A DNA stretch of 64,000 nt, taken from positions 1-64,000 of the forward strand of contig NZ_AHTH01000005.1 in assembly GCF_000245735.1 (NCBI RefSeq), in the 5' to 3' direction. The position numbers and the translations under genes were made by a program. The notes under the pieces are model-generated. The model searched no databases. It was not told the origin of the DNA and was given only the letters and a program-made list of their open reading frames with translations. Source of the DNA: Alishewanella jeotgali KCTC 22429. GTDB taxonomy: Bacteria; Pseudomonadota; Gammaproteobacteria; Enterobacterales; Alteromonadaceae. Positions 38,874 through 48,291 of this stretch are shown here, piece after piece (position 1 is the stretch's first letter; each line of letters opens with the position of its first letter).

Positions 38874-38897
38874 TACAGCCAGCTTTTGCTGGCTGTA
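38874..38897. terminator. Hairpin after gapA
   Basis: TACAGCCAGC-TTTT-GCTGGCTGTA, a perfect 10-bp stem 18 bases after the gapA stop. The following sequence (TGCATTTTGGG) has only a short T run, so termination may be partial and allow yeaD expression. Confidence 0.6.
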
Positions 38898-39005
38898 TGC
38901 ATTTTGGGCTAGTGGATTTAGCCCGTGATAGCAAAACTTACAACGTAAGCCATGGCCTGTCAGCAATAACCAGCAAGCAAAATTGATCAAGCAGAAGGAA
39001 TCAAG

Positions 39006-39863
39006 ATGTCGCAGACAATATCGCAAATCAGTAATCAGACCGGCTTTGCCCATTTAACTGACCTGCCCTGCCTGAAATTAGTCTGCGGCCAGGCCTCGGC
39101 TGTGATCTCGCTGTATGGTGCTCAGTTGTTATCCTATCAGCCAGTGCCCGGGCGCGAGCTGCTGTGGCTATCCCCGAAAGCGGTATGGCAACAGCAACAA
39201 GCGATCCGTGGCGGCGTGCCGGTATGCTGGCCCTGGTTTGGCCCAGCGGGCAAGCCCTTTAATACCAGCGCGGCTAAACTGCCCAACCATGGTTTAGTGC
39301 GTAACCGACTGTGGCGTCAGGTGCAGGCGGAGCCGTCGGCACAGCAAGCTTTGGTTACCTTAAGCATCGATGTTGATGATATCCCGACACTGCATAACAG
39401 CGTAACGTTAAACCTGACGCTGAAGCTGACCACAGACACTCTGACTTTACAGCTGGACTGTGCCGAGCCGATGCTGCAACAAGCTGCGTTACACAGCTAT
39501 TTTGCGGTACCGTCACTGTCAGACACCCGTGTAAGTCCTTTACCCGGCGCCTATCTGGATAAAACACTGGGCGGCGAGCGGGTGCAAAGCACTGCGCCGG
39601 TTCGCTTTGAGCGGGAAATTGATCGGGTGTATCCAGAGCCAGCGGCAGAGCTGCTGTTAGAAAGCGGCGCACAGCAGTTAAAAATCAGCCAACAGGGCCA
39701 GGATGCCACTGTGGTCTGGAATCCGTGGCGGGAACGCAGCCAGGCCATCTTTGATCTTGAAGCAGACGGCTATCAGCAATTTGTCTGTGTTGAGACAGCA
39801 CGGCTGGATTTGACCTCTGCAGCGCCATTACAGCTGTGCCAGCACCTTACCAGCTTGACGTAA
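39006..39863 (+). CDS. yeaD: D-hexose-6-phosphate mutarotase (YeaD family)
   Basis: Aldose-1-epimerase superfamily protein that interconverts anomers of hexose-6-phosphates. The 285-residue product shows the family segments ISLYGAQLLSYQP, LLWLSPKAVW, IRGGVPVCWPWFGP, PNHGLVRNRLW, LHSYFAV and WNPWRERSQAIFDLEADGYQQFVCVETA, including the catalytic His and Glu environment. Its position behind gapA is conserved with Escherichia coli. The 3' end overlaps the convergent lipoprotein gene by 17 bases. Confidence 0.93.
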   Translation: MSQTISQISNQTGFAHLTDLPCLKLVCGQASAVISLYGAQLLSYQPVPGRELLWLSPKAVWQQQQAIRGGVPVCWPWFGPAGKPFNTSAAKLPNHGLVRNRLWRQVQAEPSAQQALVTLSIDVDDIPTLHNSVTLNLTLKLTTDTLTLQLDCAEPMLQQAALHSYFAVPSLSDTRVSPLPGAYLDKTLGGERVQSTAPVRFEREIDRVYPEPAAELLLESGAQQLKISQQGQDATVVWNPWRERSQAIFDLEADGYQQFVCVETARLDLTSAAPLQLCQHLTSLT

Positions 39864-40254
39864 AATCGATCAGCTGCAGTTGCTGCTGCCCGCTTGCGGT
39901 TTCCATCGTCAGCGTCAACTGCCAGCGCATTTGCGGATCGGTACAGGCGCCGAGCAAAAACTCCGCTTGCCAGACGGTGCCCTCTGTGTCGCTGACCTTA
40001 CGCCAGTGTAACGGGATCCGCCCCATATACATCGAAATGCCGCGAATTTCACCACTAAGTTGCTGAATATCAAGGTTTGTTTTCACCGTTAGCGTCAGCG
40101 GGCTTTCCACCGGTATTGTTGCCGGACTGATTTGTACACTCAGGTCAGCGGTTTGCAGCAGGGTCAGCTGGCTGTTATCATTAGCGGCGGGTGTACAAGC
40201 CTGCAGTACAAATAAAAAAATGAAACATAACACTAACTTCACTGCAAACTTCAT
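39847..40254 (-). CDS. Small lipoprotein of unknown function
   Basis: A 135-residue protein with a lipoprotein signal (MKFAVKLVLCFIFLFVLQAC; lipobox LQAC, lipidated Cys20). The mature part is short, predicted mostly beta (SVQISPATIPVESPLTLTVKTN, WQAEFLLGACTDPQMRWQLTL), and ends TSSW. I do not recognise a named family. It stands between yeaD, which it overlaps tail to tail, and the cbb3 oxidase operon transcribed away from it. A role with a membrane complex is possible but unsupported. Confidence 0.75.
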   Translation of the reverse strand: MKFAVKLVLCFIFLFVLQACTPAANDNSQLTLLQTADLSVQISPATIPVESPLTLTVKTNLDIQQLSGEIRGISMYMGRIPLHWRKVSDTEGTVWQAEFLLGACTDPQMRWQLTLTMETASGQQQLQLIDFTSSW

Positions 40255-40370
40255 CTCAGGGTAATGCCTGCTAAACTCGTAGAAGTGGCTATCTTAGCGC
40301 TAACAACAGGCAAAAAACCAGCAACAGGCCTAATTGCCTGAAAATTGAACAGCAACTTTGTTCTACATCA

Positions 40371-40399
40371 TAAAATAGGCGGCTTCGCCTATCTTTTAT
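40371..40399 (+). terminator. Hairpin upstream of the cbb3 operon
   Basis: ATAGGCG-GCTT-CGCCTAT flanked by A and T runs (AAA before, CTTTTAT after). It could terminate plus-strand transcription from gapA-yeaD before the cco promoter, or act in the leader of ccoN. A second, smaller hairpin (CCACC-CTCA-GGTGG then TATTTTAG) is at 40493-40513, between a TATAAT at 40479-40484 and ccoN. I see no convincing Fnr site in 40255-40543. Confidence 0.5.
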
Positions 40400-40543
40400 G
40401 GGGTAAAGGCCTTATCATTCGGGCCAAATAAAGTGGGTACAACCAACTGTATCAGCTCTTGCAGCGGACGTAGCCACTTATAATAAGAAGGGCCACCCTC
40501 AGGTGGTATTTTAGTAACCAGCAAAACTGCAGCGGAACTCAAC

Positions 40544-41971
40544 ATGAGCCAGACCAAACCGTTAAATGTTGAATACAACTATAGCGTTGTCCGCCTCTTT
40601 GCCATCACTACCGTTCTTTGGGGTATTGTTGGCATGGTGGTGGGTGTGTTAATTGCAGCCCAGTTATACTGGCCGGCGCTTAACTTTGATACACCTTGGC
40701 TGACCTACAGCCGTCTTCGTCCTCTTCATACCAACGCGGTGATCTTCGCCTTTGGTACCAGTGCTTTATTCGCCACCTGTTACTATGTGGTGCAGCGTAC
40801 CTGTCAGGTACGGTTGTTCGCGGAAAAGCTGGCAATGTTTACTTTCTGGGGCTGGCAAGCCGTTATCGTGGCCGCGGCCATTACGCTGCCGATGGGTCTG
40901 AGCCAAAGTAAAGAATACGCTGAACTGGAATGGCCAATTGATATTCTGATTACCATCGTTTGGGTCAGCTTTGCTATCGTGTTCTTCGGTACCCTGATCA
41001 AGCGTAAAACCAGCCATATCTACGTGGCAAACTGGTTCTACGGTGGCTTTATTATCACTGTTGCCGCGCTGCATATCGTCAACAGCATGGTTATCCCGCT
41101 GCATTTAGGTAAGTCTTATTCGATCTATGCCGGTGCCGTCGATGCGATGGTCCAGTGGTGGTATGGCCATAACGCAGTAGGCTTCCTGTTAACCGCTGGC
41201 TTCCTGGGTATGATGTATTACTTCGTACCAAAACAAGCAGGTCGTCCGGTCTACTCTTACCGTTTATCGATCGTCCACTTCTGGGCGCTGATTGCGCTGT
41301 ATATCTGGGCTGGCCCACACCACCTGCACTACACTGCCCTGCCTGACTGGACCCAGTCCTTAGGTATGGTGATGTCAGTGGTGCTGTTCGTACCAAGCTG
41401 GGGCGGTATGATCAACGGTATTATGACGCTGTCAGGCGCCTGGCATAAGCTGAAAACCGATCCAATCTTACGTTTCCTGATTGTGTCACTGTCTTTCTAT
41501 GGTATGTCGACCTTCGAAGGTCCGATGATGGCCATCAAGTCAGTGAATGCACTGTCACACTACACTGACTGGACCGTAGGTCACGTGCACTCGGGTGCGC
41601 TGGGCTGGGTTGCGATGATCTCTATCGGTGCCATGTATCACCTGATCCCGGCCGTATACAACAAAGACGGCATGTATAGCTTAAAACTGATCAACACCCA
41701 CTTCTGGCTGCACACCATCGGTGTGGTGCTGTACATCGTAGCAATGTGGATCAGCGGTATTATGCAAGGCATGATGTGGCGCGCAGTTAACACTGACGGT
41801 ACTTTGACTTACAGCTTTGTACAAAGCCTGGAAGCCTCAATGCCGTTCTATCTGATGCGCTTTATTGGTGGTGTTTTTGTCGTCGCCGGTATGTTGCTGA
41901 TGGCTTACAACGTCTACAAGACAGTAAGCAGTAAAACACCAGCAGCCCAACCTGCTGCAGCAGCCGCCTAA
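40544..41971 (+). CDS. ccoN: Cytochrome c oxidase cbb3-type subunit I
   Basis: The haem-copper catalytic subunit of the high-affinity terminal oxidase used at low oxygen. The 475-residue protein has about 12 membrane helices. The haem ligands and CuB histidines are in recognisable places: [36 protein letters not shown], the [15 protein letters not shown] CuB pair, and [17 protein letters not shown] near the C-terminal side. The C-terminus is Ala/Pro-rich. It heads ccoNOQP; a TATAAT with a poor -35 at 40479 suggests activated transcription. Confidence 0.97.
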   Translation: MSQTKPLNVEYNYSVVRLFAITTVLWGIVGMVVGVLIAAQLYWPALNFDTPWLTYSRLRPLHTNAVIFAFGTSALFATCYYVVQRTCQVRLFAEKLAMFTFWGWQAVIVAAAITLPMGLSQSKEYAELEWPIDILITIVWVSFAIVFFGTLIKRKTSHIYVANWFYGGFIITVAALHIVNSMVIPLHLGKSYSIYAGAVDAMVQWWYGHNAVGFLLTAGFLGMMYYFVPKQAGRPVYSYRLSIVHFWALIALYIWAGPHHLHYTALPDWTQSLGMVMSVVLFVPSWGGMINGIMTLSGAWHKLKTDPILRFLIVSLSFYGMSTFEGPMMAIKSVNALSHYTDWTVGHVHSGALGWVAMISIGAMYHLIPAVYNKDGMYSLKLINTHFWLHTIGVVLYIVAMWISGIMQGMMWRAVNTDGTLTYSFVQSLEASMPFYLMRFIGGVFVVAGMLLMAYNVYKTVSSKTPAAQPAAAAA

Positions 41972-41981
41972 GGAGAGCGAA

Positions 41982-42590
41982 ATGTCAAAAAATCATCACG
42001 AAAAAGTCGAAAAAAGCGTTGGTTTACTGGGCATTTTCACCATTATCGCCATCAGCTTTGGTACCTTAGTGCAAATCACCCCGCTGATGTTTCTGGATGA
42101 AACCACCCAGCCGGTCGATGGCCTGAAACCTTACACTGCCCTGCAGATGGAAGGCCGGGATATTTTTATCCGTGAAGGTTGTACCAACTGCCACAGTCAG
42201 ATGATCCGCCCGTTCCGTGCCGAAGTGGAGCGTTATGGCCACTATTCGGTTGCCGGTGAGAGTGTATGGGAGCACCCGTTCCTGTGGGGCTCGAAGCGTA
42301 CTGGTCCTGACCTGGCTCGGGTTGGTGGTCGCTATAGCGATGACTGGCACTATGCGCACCTGATGGATCCCCGTTCAGTTGTACCCCAATCCAATATGCC
42401 GGCCTATCCCTGGTTAGACCGTAACATTCTGGATGGTAAATACACGGCCCGTAAGCTGGAAATCTTCCGTGGCTTTGGTGTGCCTTATACCGACGAAGAT
42501 ATCGCCGGTGCTGCAGACGCAGTGAAAGGTAAAACCGAAATGGAAGCCCTGATTGCCTATCTGCAATCACTGGGCACAGCCCTGAAGTAA
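41982..42590 (+). CDS. ccoO: Cytochrome c oxidase cbb3-type subunit II
   Basis: A 202-residue monohaem cytochrome c subunit with one N-terminal membrane anchor (about residues 15-35) and the haem motif CTNCH in [15 protein letters not shown]; the axial Met candidate is in [16 protein letters not shown] precedes the ATG. It passes electrons from CcoP to CcoN. Confidence 0.97.
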   Translation: MSKNHHEKVEKSVGLLGIFTIIAISFGTLVQITPLMFLDETTQPVDGLKPYTALQMEGRDIFIREGCTNCHSQMIRPFRAEVERYGHYSVAGESVWEHPFLWGSKRTGPDLARVGGRYSDDWHYAHLMDPRSVVPQSNMPAYPWLDRNILDGKYTARKLEIFRGFGVPYTDEDIAGAADAVKGKTEMEALIAYLQSLGTALK

Positions 42591-42595
42591 GCGCT

Positions 42596-42778
42596 ATGGA
42601 ATTTGCAACAGTTCACAGCATTTTGACCGTGATCCTGTTCGTTGGCTTTGTCGCCTTTGTTATCTGGGCTTACAGCAAAAAGCGTAAGCCAGATTTTGAT
42701 GAGGCCGCTAACCTGGTGTTTGACGACGAACCGGATTCAGAAAAACAACATTCAAAACGGGAGAAGGAGCATGAGTAG
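42596..42778 (+). CDS. ccoQ: Cytochrome c oxidase cbb3-type subunit CcoQ (IV)
   Basis: A 60-residue single-helix membrane protein (MEFATVHSILTVILFVGFVAFVIWAY) with a charged cytoplasmic tail. It stabilises the oxidase in other species. It lies 5 bases after ccoO and overlaps ccoP by 8 bases. Confidence 0.92.
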   Translation: MEFATVHSILTVILFVGFVAFVIWAYSKKRKPDFDEAANLVFDDEPDSEKQHSKREKEHE

Positions 42779-43745
42779 CTTCTGGAATCTTTGGATTTGG
42801 GTACTGACTATCCCAGTATTAGTACTTTGTGTAGTGCTGTTGGTGTGGAACCTGAAAAACTATGTCGGTGTGCCGGAAGACGAAACCACCAATCATGAAG
42901 TGGATGGCTTAAAAGAACTGAATAACCCCCTGCCAAAGTGGTGGACCTATATGTTCTTCGCCACCCTGATTTGGTCGGTATTCTATCTGGCTGCCTATCC
43001 GGGCCTGGGTAACTATAAGGGTTTCCTGAACTGGACCAGCTCTAACCAGGGAATTAAGTCTCTGGAGGAGTCACGCCAGGCGGTGGAGTTAGCCCGCGCT
43101 GAAGGCCGCCATGTGCAGCTGGATGTGGAAAATGCCCGTGCCGATGAGGTCTTTGGCCCGGTGTTCCAGGCGTTCGCCAAACGTGATGTGCTGGATCTGG
43201 CCTATGATACCGAAGCCCTGAAAATCGGTCAGCGCTTGTTCCTGCAGAACTGCGCCCTGTGTCACGGCTCAGATGCCCGCGGTCAGCGTGGCTATCCGAA
43301 CCTGACCGACAACGACTGGTTGTATGGCGGCACACCGGAAAAAATCAAAGAAACTCTGCTGTACGGTCGTAAAGCGGCCATGCCAGGTTGGGAAGCAGCG
43401 CTGGGCGATCAGGGTATCCGCGAGATGACGGCCTATGTCCTGCAACTGTCTGGCCGTGCGGTAAATGAAAAAGACGCCGAAGCCGGTAAAGCCAAGTTTG
43501 GTATGTGTGCCGCCTGTCACGGTGTCGATGGTCGCGGTAGCGTGGCGCATAATCTGCCGTTTGGCGCGCCAAACCTGACCAATAATATCTGGTTATACGG
43601 TGGCTCTGCCAAGGATATCGAAGAAACGCTGCGTCATGGCCGTTTTGGTGTGATGCCAGCCTTTAAGGAGACACTGGGCGAAGATAAGGTACATATCCTG
43701 ACGGCCTACGTCTATCGTCTGGCGAATCCGGAAGACCTGCGCTGA
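42771..43745 (+). CDS. ccoP: Cytochrome c oxidase cbb3-type subunit III, dihaem
   Basis: A 324-residue membrane-anchored dihaem cytochrome c that receives electrons from the bc1 complex or soluble cytochromes. Start is the ATG at 42771 (MSSFWNLWIW) with GAGAAGGAG just upstream; a longer frame in front of it overlaps ccoQ and is not the gene. Two helices lie near residues 8-30 and 58-78 (WTYMFFATLIWSVFYLAAY). The haem motifs are CALCH and CAACH, with Met ligand regions AAMPGWEAAL and GVMPAFKETL. Confidence 0.96.
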   Translation: MSSFWNLWIWVLTIPVLVLCVVLLVWNLKNYVGVPEDETTNHEVDGLKELNNPLPKWWTYMFFATLIWSVFYLAAYPGLGNYKGFLNWTSSNQGIKSLEESRQAVELARAEGRHVQLDVENARADEVFGPVFQAFAKRDVLDLAYDTEALKIGQRLFLQNCALCHGSDARGQRGYPNLTDNDWLYGGTPEKIKETLLYGRKAAMPGWEAALGDQGIREMTAYVLQLSGRAVNEKDAEAGKAKFGMCAACHGVDGRGSVAHNLPFGAPNLTNNIWLYGGSAKDIEETLRHGRFGVMPAFKETLGEDKVHILTAYVYRLANPEDLR

Positions 43746-43771
43746 CACTCAGCCTGACATTCTGTTAGAAT

Positions 43772-43800
43772 CTAAGCCCCGTTCCGGGGCTTAGTTTTAT
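43772..43800 (+). terminator. Terminator after ccoNOQP
   Basis: CTAAGCCCCG-TTC-CGGGGCTTAG followed by TTTTAT, 27 bases after the ccoP stop and 15 before fixH. It probably lowers expression of the assembly genes relative to the oxidase subunits. Confidence 0.85.
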
Positions 43801-43814
43801 AAAAGAGGTAACTG

Positions 43815-44303
43815 ATGCAACTGGACACCAAACCCTGGTATAAACAACTCTGGCCCTGGATCCTGATTGCCATTCCGGTGATTACGGCATTAAAAGCTGT
43901 GCACACCATAGTGGTGATGCAACAGCATAAACCGGAAGTAGTAATCGACGATTATTATGCTGCGGGCAGAAGTATAAATCTGCAGCTGGCCAAATATCGC
44001 GAAGCTGCCCTGCGTAATCTGGACGCGCATATACTGGTGGCAGGTAACCGTGCTGTGGTGCGTTTTGCCGAAAATGCCGTCTTGGGTGACAAGATCCACC
44101 TTGATTTTTACCATCCGACCCTCGGCGCACAGGATTTTGCCGTCGACGCTGAGCGTAGTGGCGAATTGCTGTACGTGGCCACCCTGCCGCTGACACCGAA
44201 TGGTCGCTGGCGCCTGACCGTCTCAGATGACTCTAATGAATGGCGCTTAAAAGCCAATCTAACCCTGCCGGCAGAGCAGGAAATTAAACTCGGTTATAAC
44301 TAA
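43815..44303 (+). CDS. ccoH: FixH/CcoH-family oxidase assembly protein
   Basis: A 162-residue protein with one N-terminal membrane helix (WPWILIAIPVITALKAVHTIVV) and a periplasmic beta domain, matching FixH (conserved KPEVVIDDYYAAGRSINLQL and HPTLGAQDF). CcoH is needed for stable cbb3 oxidase assembly. AGAGG is 5-6 bases before the ATG. It lies between the oxidase terminator and ccoI; the usual ccoG gene is missing in front of it. Confidence 0.9.
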   Translation: MQLDTKPWYKQLWPWILIAIPVITALKAVHTIVVMQQHKPEVVIDDYYAAGRSINLQLAKYREAALRNLDAHILVAGNRAVVRFAENAVLGDKIHLDFYHPTLGAQDFAVDAERSGELLYVATLPLTPNGRWRLTVSDDSNEWRLKANLTLPAEQEIKLGYN

Positions 44304-44328
44304 CCTTAAGTACGAAGGAATAGGCGTC

Positions 44329-46713
44329 TTGGGCGACCTGAAATGTTTTCACTGCCATGAGCCGGTACTCACCGGTGACCGTTTCACCCTGCAGATTGAT
44401 GGCACAGCGCAGCCCTTTTGTTGCGCTGGTTGTCAGGCTGTGGCCGATACCATTATCCAGAATGGTTTAGCCGACTATTACCGCTTTCGTACTGAGTCAG
44501 CGACCAAGGTTGCTGCCATGCCGGCGCAACTGGCGGCAGAGCTGGAAAACTTTGATCAGCCCGAGGTACTGGCCGATATCAGCCGGCAGCAGGGCGAGCT
44601 GACCGAGCTGGAATTGTCCATCTCCGGCATGAGCTGCGCCGCCTGTGCCTGGTTAATTGAAAAGCAGCTAAAAAAACAGCCGCAGATCGCCAGCGTGACT
44701 ATTAATTCCTCCACTCAGCGCGCCTTATTGCGCTGGGATAGCAAGGCGTTGCCGCTAAGCCAGATCTTAAGCCGCATCGCCGCCCTTGGTTATCAGGCCA
44801 GCCCCTTTGTCGCCGATCAGGAAGAACAAACCTTTAAGCAGGAACTGAACCGCTACCTGAAACGACTGGCGGTGTCTGGTATTCTGACTATGCAGGTGAT
44901 GATGCTGGCATTTGGCCTGTATTTTGGTGAGTTCACCGGCATTGAAAAATCGCACGAAGGCTACCTACGCTGGATCAGTTTGTTATTAACGCTACCGGTG
45001 TTGTTGTATGCCGGTAAGCCCTTTACGGTTAGCGCCTGGCGCAGCATTAAGGCCCGGCAGATGAATATGGATGTGCCGGTCAGCCTGGCGCTGTGGTATA
45101 CCTATCTGGCGTCGTCCTATGCCACCGTCTTTCATACCGGTGAAGTCTATTTTGAGTCGGTATGTATGTTTATTTTCCTGCTGCAACTGGGCAAGTTTTT
45201 TGAATACCGGGCCCGGGCACAGGCGCGCGAAGCCACCAGCAACTTGCTGAAAATTATGCCGGTAACCGCCACCCAGCTAACTGATAGCGGGCCGCAAGCG
45301 ACATCGGCACGGCGCCTGCAACCAGGCGATCGGATCCTGGTAAAAGCCGGTGAAACCCTACCGGCAGACGGTATAGTATTGGAAGGTCAGAGCTCAGTTG
45401 ACGAGTCGATGCTGACCGGTGAATACCGGCCGATCAGCAAAATGGCTGGTGAGCAGGTGTTGGCCGGCAGTATTAATCACGATGGCTTACTGACCATTCA
45501 GGTCACTGAAGTACTGGCACACTCCCGGCTGGGACAAATTATCCAGCTGCAACAACAAACGCTGAGTCAAAAGCCCAAGCTGGTCGAGAAAACCGATCAG
45601 TTGGCGAAGTACTTCGTCGAGCGTTTACTGGTGATTGCCGTGCTAACCTTCGGCCTCTGGTATTTCTGGTGGAATCCGGATCGCGCATTTTGGGTGACGC
45701 TCTCGGTGTTGGTGGCAACCTGCCCTTGTGCCCTTAGCCTGGCGACGCCGACCGCCATTACCTGTGCCCTCGCCCGCCTCAACCGTCAGGGCATACTGAT
45801 CAAAAACGCTCAGGCGTTAGAAGCCTTGCCACAGATCACCCATATTGTACTGGACAAAACCGGCACCCTGACCGAAGGTAAGTTTAGTGTCGAAAGCGTC
45901 GAGATGCTAAGCACGGCTTACACTGAGCAACAGGCACTGAATCTGATTGCAAATCTGGAACGTTACTCCGAACACCCGATAGCCCGAGCCTTTGCGCCCT
46001 ATCAGACAGCTGCCGAAGAGCTGCAACAGGTAACGGTCAGTGTCGGTGCCGGGATCAGCGGGTACTGGCAACAACACGCGGTGCGGGTCGGCAGTGCCAG
46101 TTTTTGTCAGCTAAGCCGCACTGTCAGCGGCGCCATGGTCTATCTGACGATTAACCAGCAGCCGATAGCCGCTGTGACCCTGAGTGACAGAGTACGGCCG
46201 GAAGTTCCGGCGCTGCTCGCCAGTTTACAACAACAGGGCTATCAATTGGGGATGTTAACCGGCGACAGCTCATCACAGGCCGAGCAACTGGCCAGCGAAT
46301 TACAGCTTAACTTTATGCATAAAGGCTGTACGCCAGAACAAAAAGTGACGCATATCCAGCAGCTGATTAGCGAAGGCAAGCAGGTACTGATGCTGGGCGA
46401 TGGCATTAACGACAGCCCGGGCTTTAACGCTGCCCATATTTCGGTTGCAGTGCACTCAGGCGCCGATCTGTCTAAAAATCAGGCTGATGTGGTGTTATTA
46501 AAACCCGATGTGAGTCTGTTAGCCGCATTGCTTAAAGGTGGCAAAACCACCGCCAGCGTGATAAGGCAAAATCTCGGATGGTCTGTCGGTTATAATTTGA
46601 TTATTATTCCGCTGGCCGTAGCTGGTTTTGTCTCGCCCTATATTGCAGTGATCGGTATGTCGTTCAGCTCGTTATTGGTGGTATCGAATTCATTGAGGTT
46701 ACTAAAGAAATGA
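44329..46713 (+). CDS. ccoI: Copper-transporting P1B-type ATPase CcoI
   Basis: Delivers copper to the cbb3 oxidase. A 794-residue protein starting at a TTG, with GAAGGAA 8 bases upstream. N-terminal Zn-ribbon-like region (CFHCHE, CCAGC), a heavy-metal-associated domain with SGMSCAACAWLIEK, eight predicted membrane helices, the ion channel CPCALSLATPT, phosphorylation motif DKTGTLTEG, SEHPIAR and the hinge GDGINDSPGF. The N-terminal ribbon plus the cco context separate CcoI from CopA. Its stop overlaps ccoS by 4 bases (ATGA). Confidence 0.96.
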   Translation: MGDLKCFHCHEPVLTGDRFTLQIDGTAQPFCCAGCQAVADTIIQNGLADYYRFRTESATKVAAMPAQLAAELENFDQPEVLADISRQQGELTELELSISGMSCAACAWLIEKQLKKQPQIASVTINSSTQRALLRWDSKALPLSQILSRIAALGYQASPFVADQEEQTFKQELNRYLKRLAVSGILTMQVMMLAFGLYFGEFTGIEKSHEGYLRWISLLLTLPVLLYAGKPFTVSAWRSIKARQMNMDVPVSLALWYTYLASSYATVFHTGEVYFESVCMFIFLLQLGKFFEYRARAQAREATSNLLKIMPVTATQLTDSGPQATSARRLQPGDRILVKAGETLPADGIVLEGQSSVDESMLTGEYRPISKMAGEQVLAGSINHDGLLTIQVTEVLAHSRLGQIIQLQQQTLSQKPKLVEKTDQLAKYFVERLLVIAVLTFGLWYFWWNPDRAFWVTLSVLVATCPCALSLATPTAITCALARLNRQGILIKNAQALEALPQITHIVLDKTGTLTEGKFSVESVEMLSTAYTEQQALNLIANLERYSEHPIARAFAPYQTAAEELQQVTVSVGAGISGYWQQHAVRVGSASFCQLSRTVSGAMVYLTINQQPIAAVTLSDRVRPEVPALLASLQQQGYQLGMLTGDSSSQAEQLASELQLNFMHKGCTPEQKVTHIQQLISEGKQVLMLGDGINDSPGFNAAHISVAVHSGADLSKNQADVVLLKPDVSLLAALLKGGKTTASVIRQNLGWSVGYNLIIIPLAVAGFVSPYIAVIGMSFSSLLVVSNSLRLLKK

Positions 46714-46886
46714 GCATCATTTACGTACTTATCCCGATAGCCATCTTCTTTGTCGCAATGGGGATCTGGATTTTCTTCTGGGCGGTGCGCTCGAAACAGT
46801 TTGAAGATCTGGAAAAAGAAGGGCTGAGCATCCTGTTTGACGAGGACAATAAGCCAAAACCATCCGCGGACAAAGATGAGCCCTGA
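46710..46886 (+). CDS. ccoS: Cbb3 oxidase maturation protein CcoS
   Basis: A 58-residue protein too short for many gene finders: MSIIYVLIPIAIFFVAMGIW, WAVRSKQFEDLEKEG, then LFDEDN and a charged tail. The single helix followed by the W-x-V-R-S-x-QF-D/E-D-L pattern is diagnostic of CcoS, needed for cofactor insertion into CcoN. The ATG overlaps the ccoI stop (ATGA) and its 3' end overlaps the next gene by 11 bases, so the three are translationally coupled. Confidence 0.95.
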   Translation: MSIIYVLIPIAIFFVAMGIWIFFWAVRSKQFEDLEKEGLSILFDEDNKPKPSADKDEP

Positions 46887-47550
46887 TTATCTGGCCGCGC
46901 TGCTGATCGGCCTGCTGGGCAGCAGTCACTGTCTGGTAATGTGCGGCGGCATTGCCAGTGCCTTGCAACTTAGCGTGCCGGCTGAGCGCCGCCACTCAGG
47001 TTATACTTACCCTCTGCTTCTCAGTGCCGGCCGCTTAACCACCTACAGCCTGTTTGGTGCCCTGGTCGGCTACTTTGGTCTGACCGCAATGCAGCTGGCT
47101 GGCGCCTCCATGCTCTGGTTACGCTTGCTGGCAGGCGTCTTACTGGTTGCTATGGCACTCTATATTGCCCGACTCTGGTTTGGTCTGACGCAGTTGGAAC
47201 GACTTGGTCAAAAGCTCTGGCAGCGCGTCCAGCCCTATACCAAGGCGCTGTTACCACTTGACTCAGCGACTAAAGCCTATCGGTATGGCCTGCTGTGGGG
47301 CTTTTTGCCCTGCGGTCTGGTCTATTCGACCCTTAGCTGGAGTCTGGCCAGCGGCAGCCCCTGGCATGGTGCCCTGCTGATGCTGAGCTTTGGCTTGGGC
47401 ACCTTGCCGGCGATCCTGGCCGTTGGTGGCGCCGCACAGCTACTGCGCCAGCTGAAAAGCGCCTTGTGGTTTCGCTATAGCACCGCCGCTATACTGGCTA
47501 TCTACGGCATTTATACGATATGGCTTGCTTTGCAGAGGTTAGTTTTTTAA
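46876..47550 (+). CDS. TauE/SafE-like (DsbD-type) membrane protein
   Basis: A 224-residue integral membrane protein with about six helices, starting MSPDYLAALLIGLLGSSHCLVMCGGI; the start lies within ccoS and a longer upstream frame is not needed. The SSHCxxMCGG and WGFLPCGLVYS motifs with paired cysteines identify the COG2836 family that recurs after ccoIS. A role in copper or cytochrome maturation is inferred from this context only. Confidence 0.85.
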   Translation: MSPDYLAALLIGLLGSSHCLVMCGGIASALQLSVPAERRHSGYTYPLLLSAGRLTTYSLFGALVGYFGLTAMQLAGASMLWLRLLAGVLLVAMALYIARLWFGLTQLERLGQKLWQRVQPYTKALLPLDSATKAYRYGLLWGFLPCGLVYSTLSWSLASGSPWHGALLMLSFGLGTLPAILAVGGAAQLLRQLKSALWFRYSTAAILAIYGIYTIWLALQRLVF

Positions 47551-47586
47551 GCTAGCTACTATATTAGGGAATTCAGGGTTTATTCG

Positions 47587-48291
47587 ATGCAACGCTCGGC
47601 GATTAATTGTCAGGATTGTGGTTTTAGTCAGTTGTGCCTGCCGTTTTCACTCAACGATCAGGAAATGACCAAGCTGGATGACATTATTCAGCGCAAACGA
47701 CCGTTGCATAAAGGCGATATCCTGTTTGAAAGCGGCACCGCCCTGAAAGCACTGTATGCTGTGCGTACCGGCTCCTTTAAAACCTTTACCCTGACCGAGC
47801 AAGGTGAGCAGCAAATTACCGGCTTCCATTTACCCGGCGATATTATCGGTTTTGATGCGATTAATACCCAGCAGCATATGAGCTACGCCGAAGCGCTGGA
47901 AACCGGCATGATTTGCGAGATCCCCTTTAACAACCTGGAAATGTTACTGGACCAGCTACCCAAGTTACGGCAGCAGATGATGCGGCTGATGAGTCAGGAT
48001 ATCCAGGCTGATCAGCAGATGTTGTTGCTGTTAAACCGCAAAACTGCCGAACAAAAACTGGCCACCTTTTTAAACCATCTGGCCTCGCGCTACGGTAACC
48101 GTGGTTTTTCCTCCAAAGCCTTCCGCCTGACCATGACCCGCAGTGATATCGGCAATTACCTGGGTTTAACCGTTGAAACCATTAGCAGGCTGCTGAGTAA
48201 ATTACATAAAGATCAGATCATCGAAGTGGATGGCAAACTGATAACCATTTTAGATGCCCCTGCCTTAAGTAACCTCGCCGGTCAGTGTTAA
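47587..48291 (+). CDS. fnr: Fumarate/nitrate reduction regulator Fnr (EtrA)
   Basis: Oxygen-sensing CRP/FNR-family activator. The 234-residue protein has the four [4Fe-4S] ligands Cys8, Cys11, Cys17 and Cys110, equivalent to Cys20, 23, 29 and 122 in Escherichia coli with a shorter N-terminus; the cyclic-nucleotide-like barrel ([13 protein letters not shown]); and a C-terminal helix-turn-helix [23 protein letters not shown] with the Glu-x-x-Ser-Arg recognition pattern. Its place directly after the cco assembly genes and before uspE is typical of this group. It presumably controls the cbb3 operon, though I see no clear Fnr site upstream of ccoN. Confidence 0.96.
   Translation: MQRSAINCQDCGFSQLCLPFSLNDQEMTKLDDIIQRKRPLHKGDILFESGTALKALYAVRTGSFKTFTLTEQGEQQITGFHLPGDIIGFDAINTQQHMSYAEALETGMICEIPFNNLEMLLDQLPKLRQQMMRLMSQDIQADQQMLLLLNRKTAEQKLATFLNHLASRYGNRGFSSKAFRLTMTRSDIGNYLGLTVETISRLLSKLHKDQIIEVDGKLITILDAPALSNLAGQC

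Noticed and set aside
40396-40578. A 60-codon minus-strand membrane-like ORF before ccoN
   Set aside because: Overlaps the ccoN start and promoter region antisense; no ribosome site or recognisable family.
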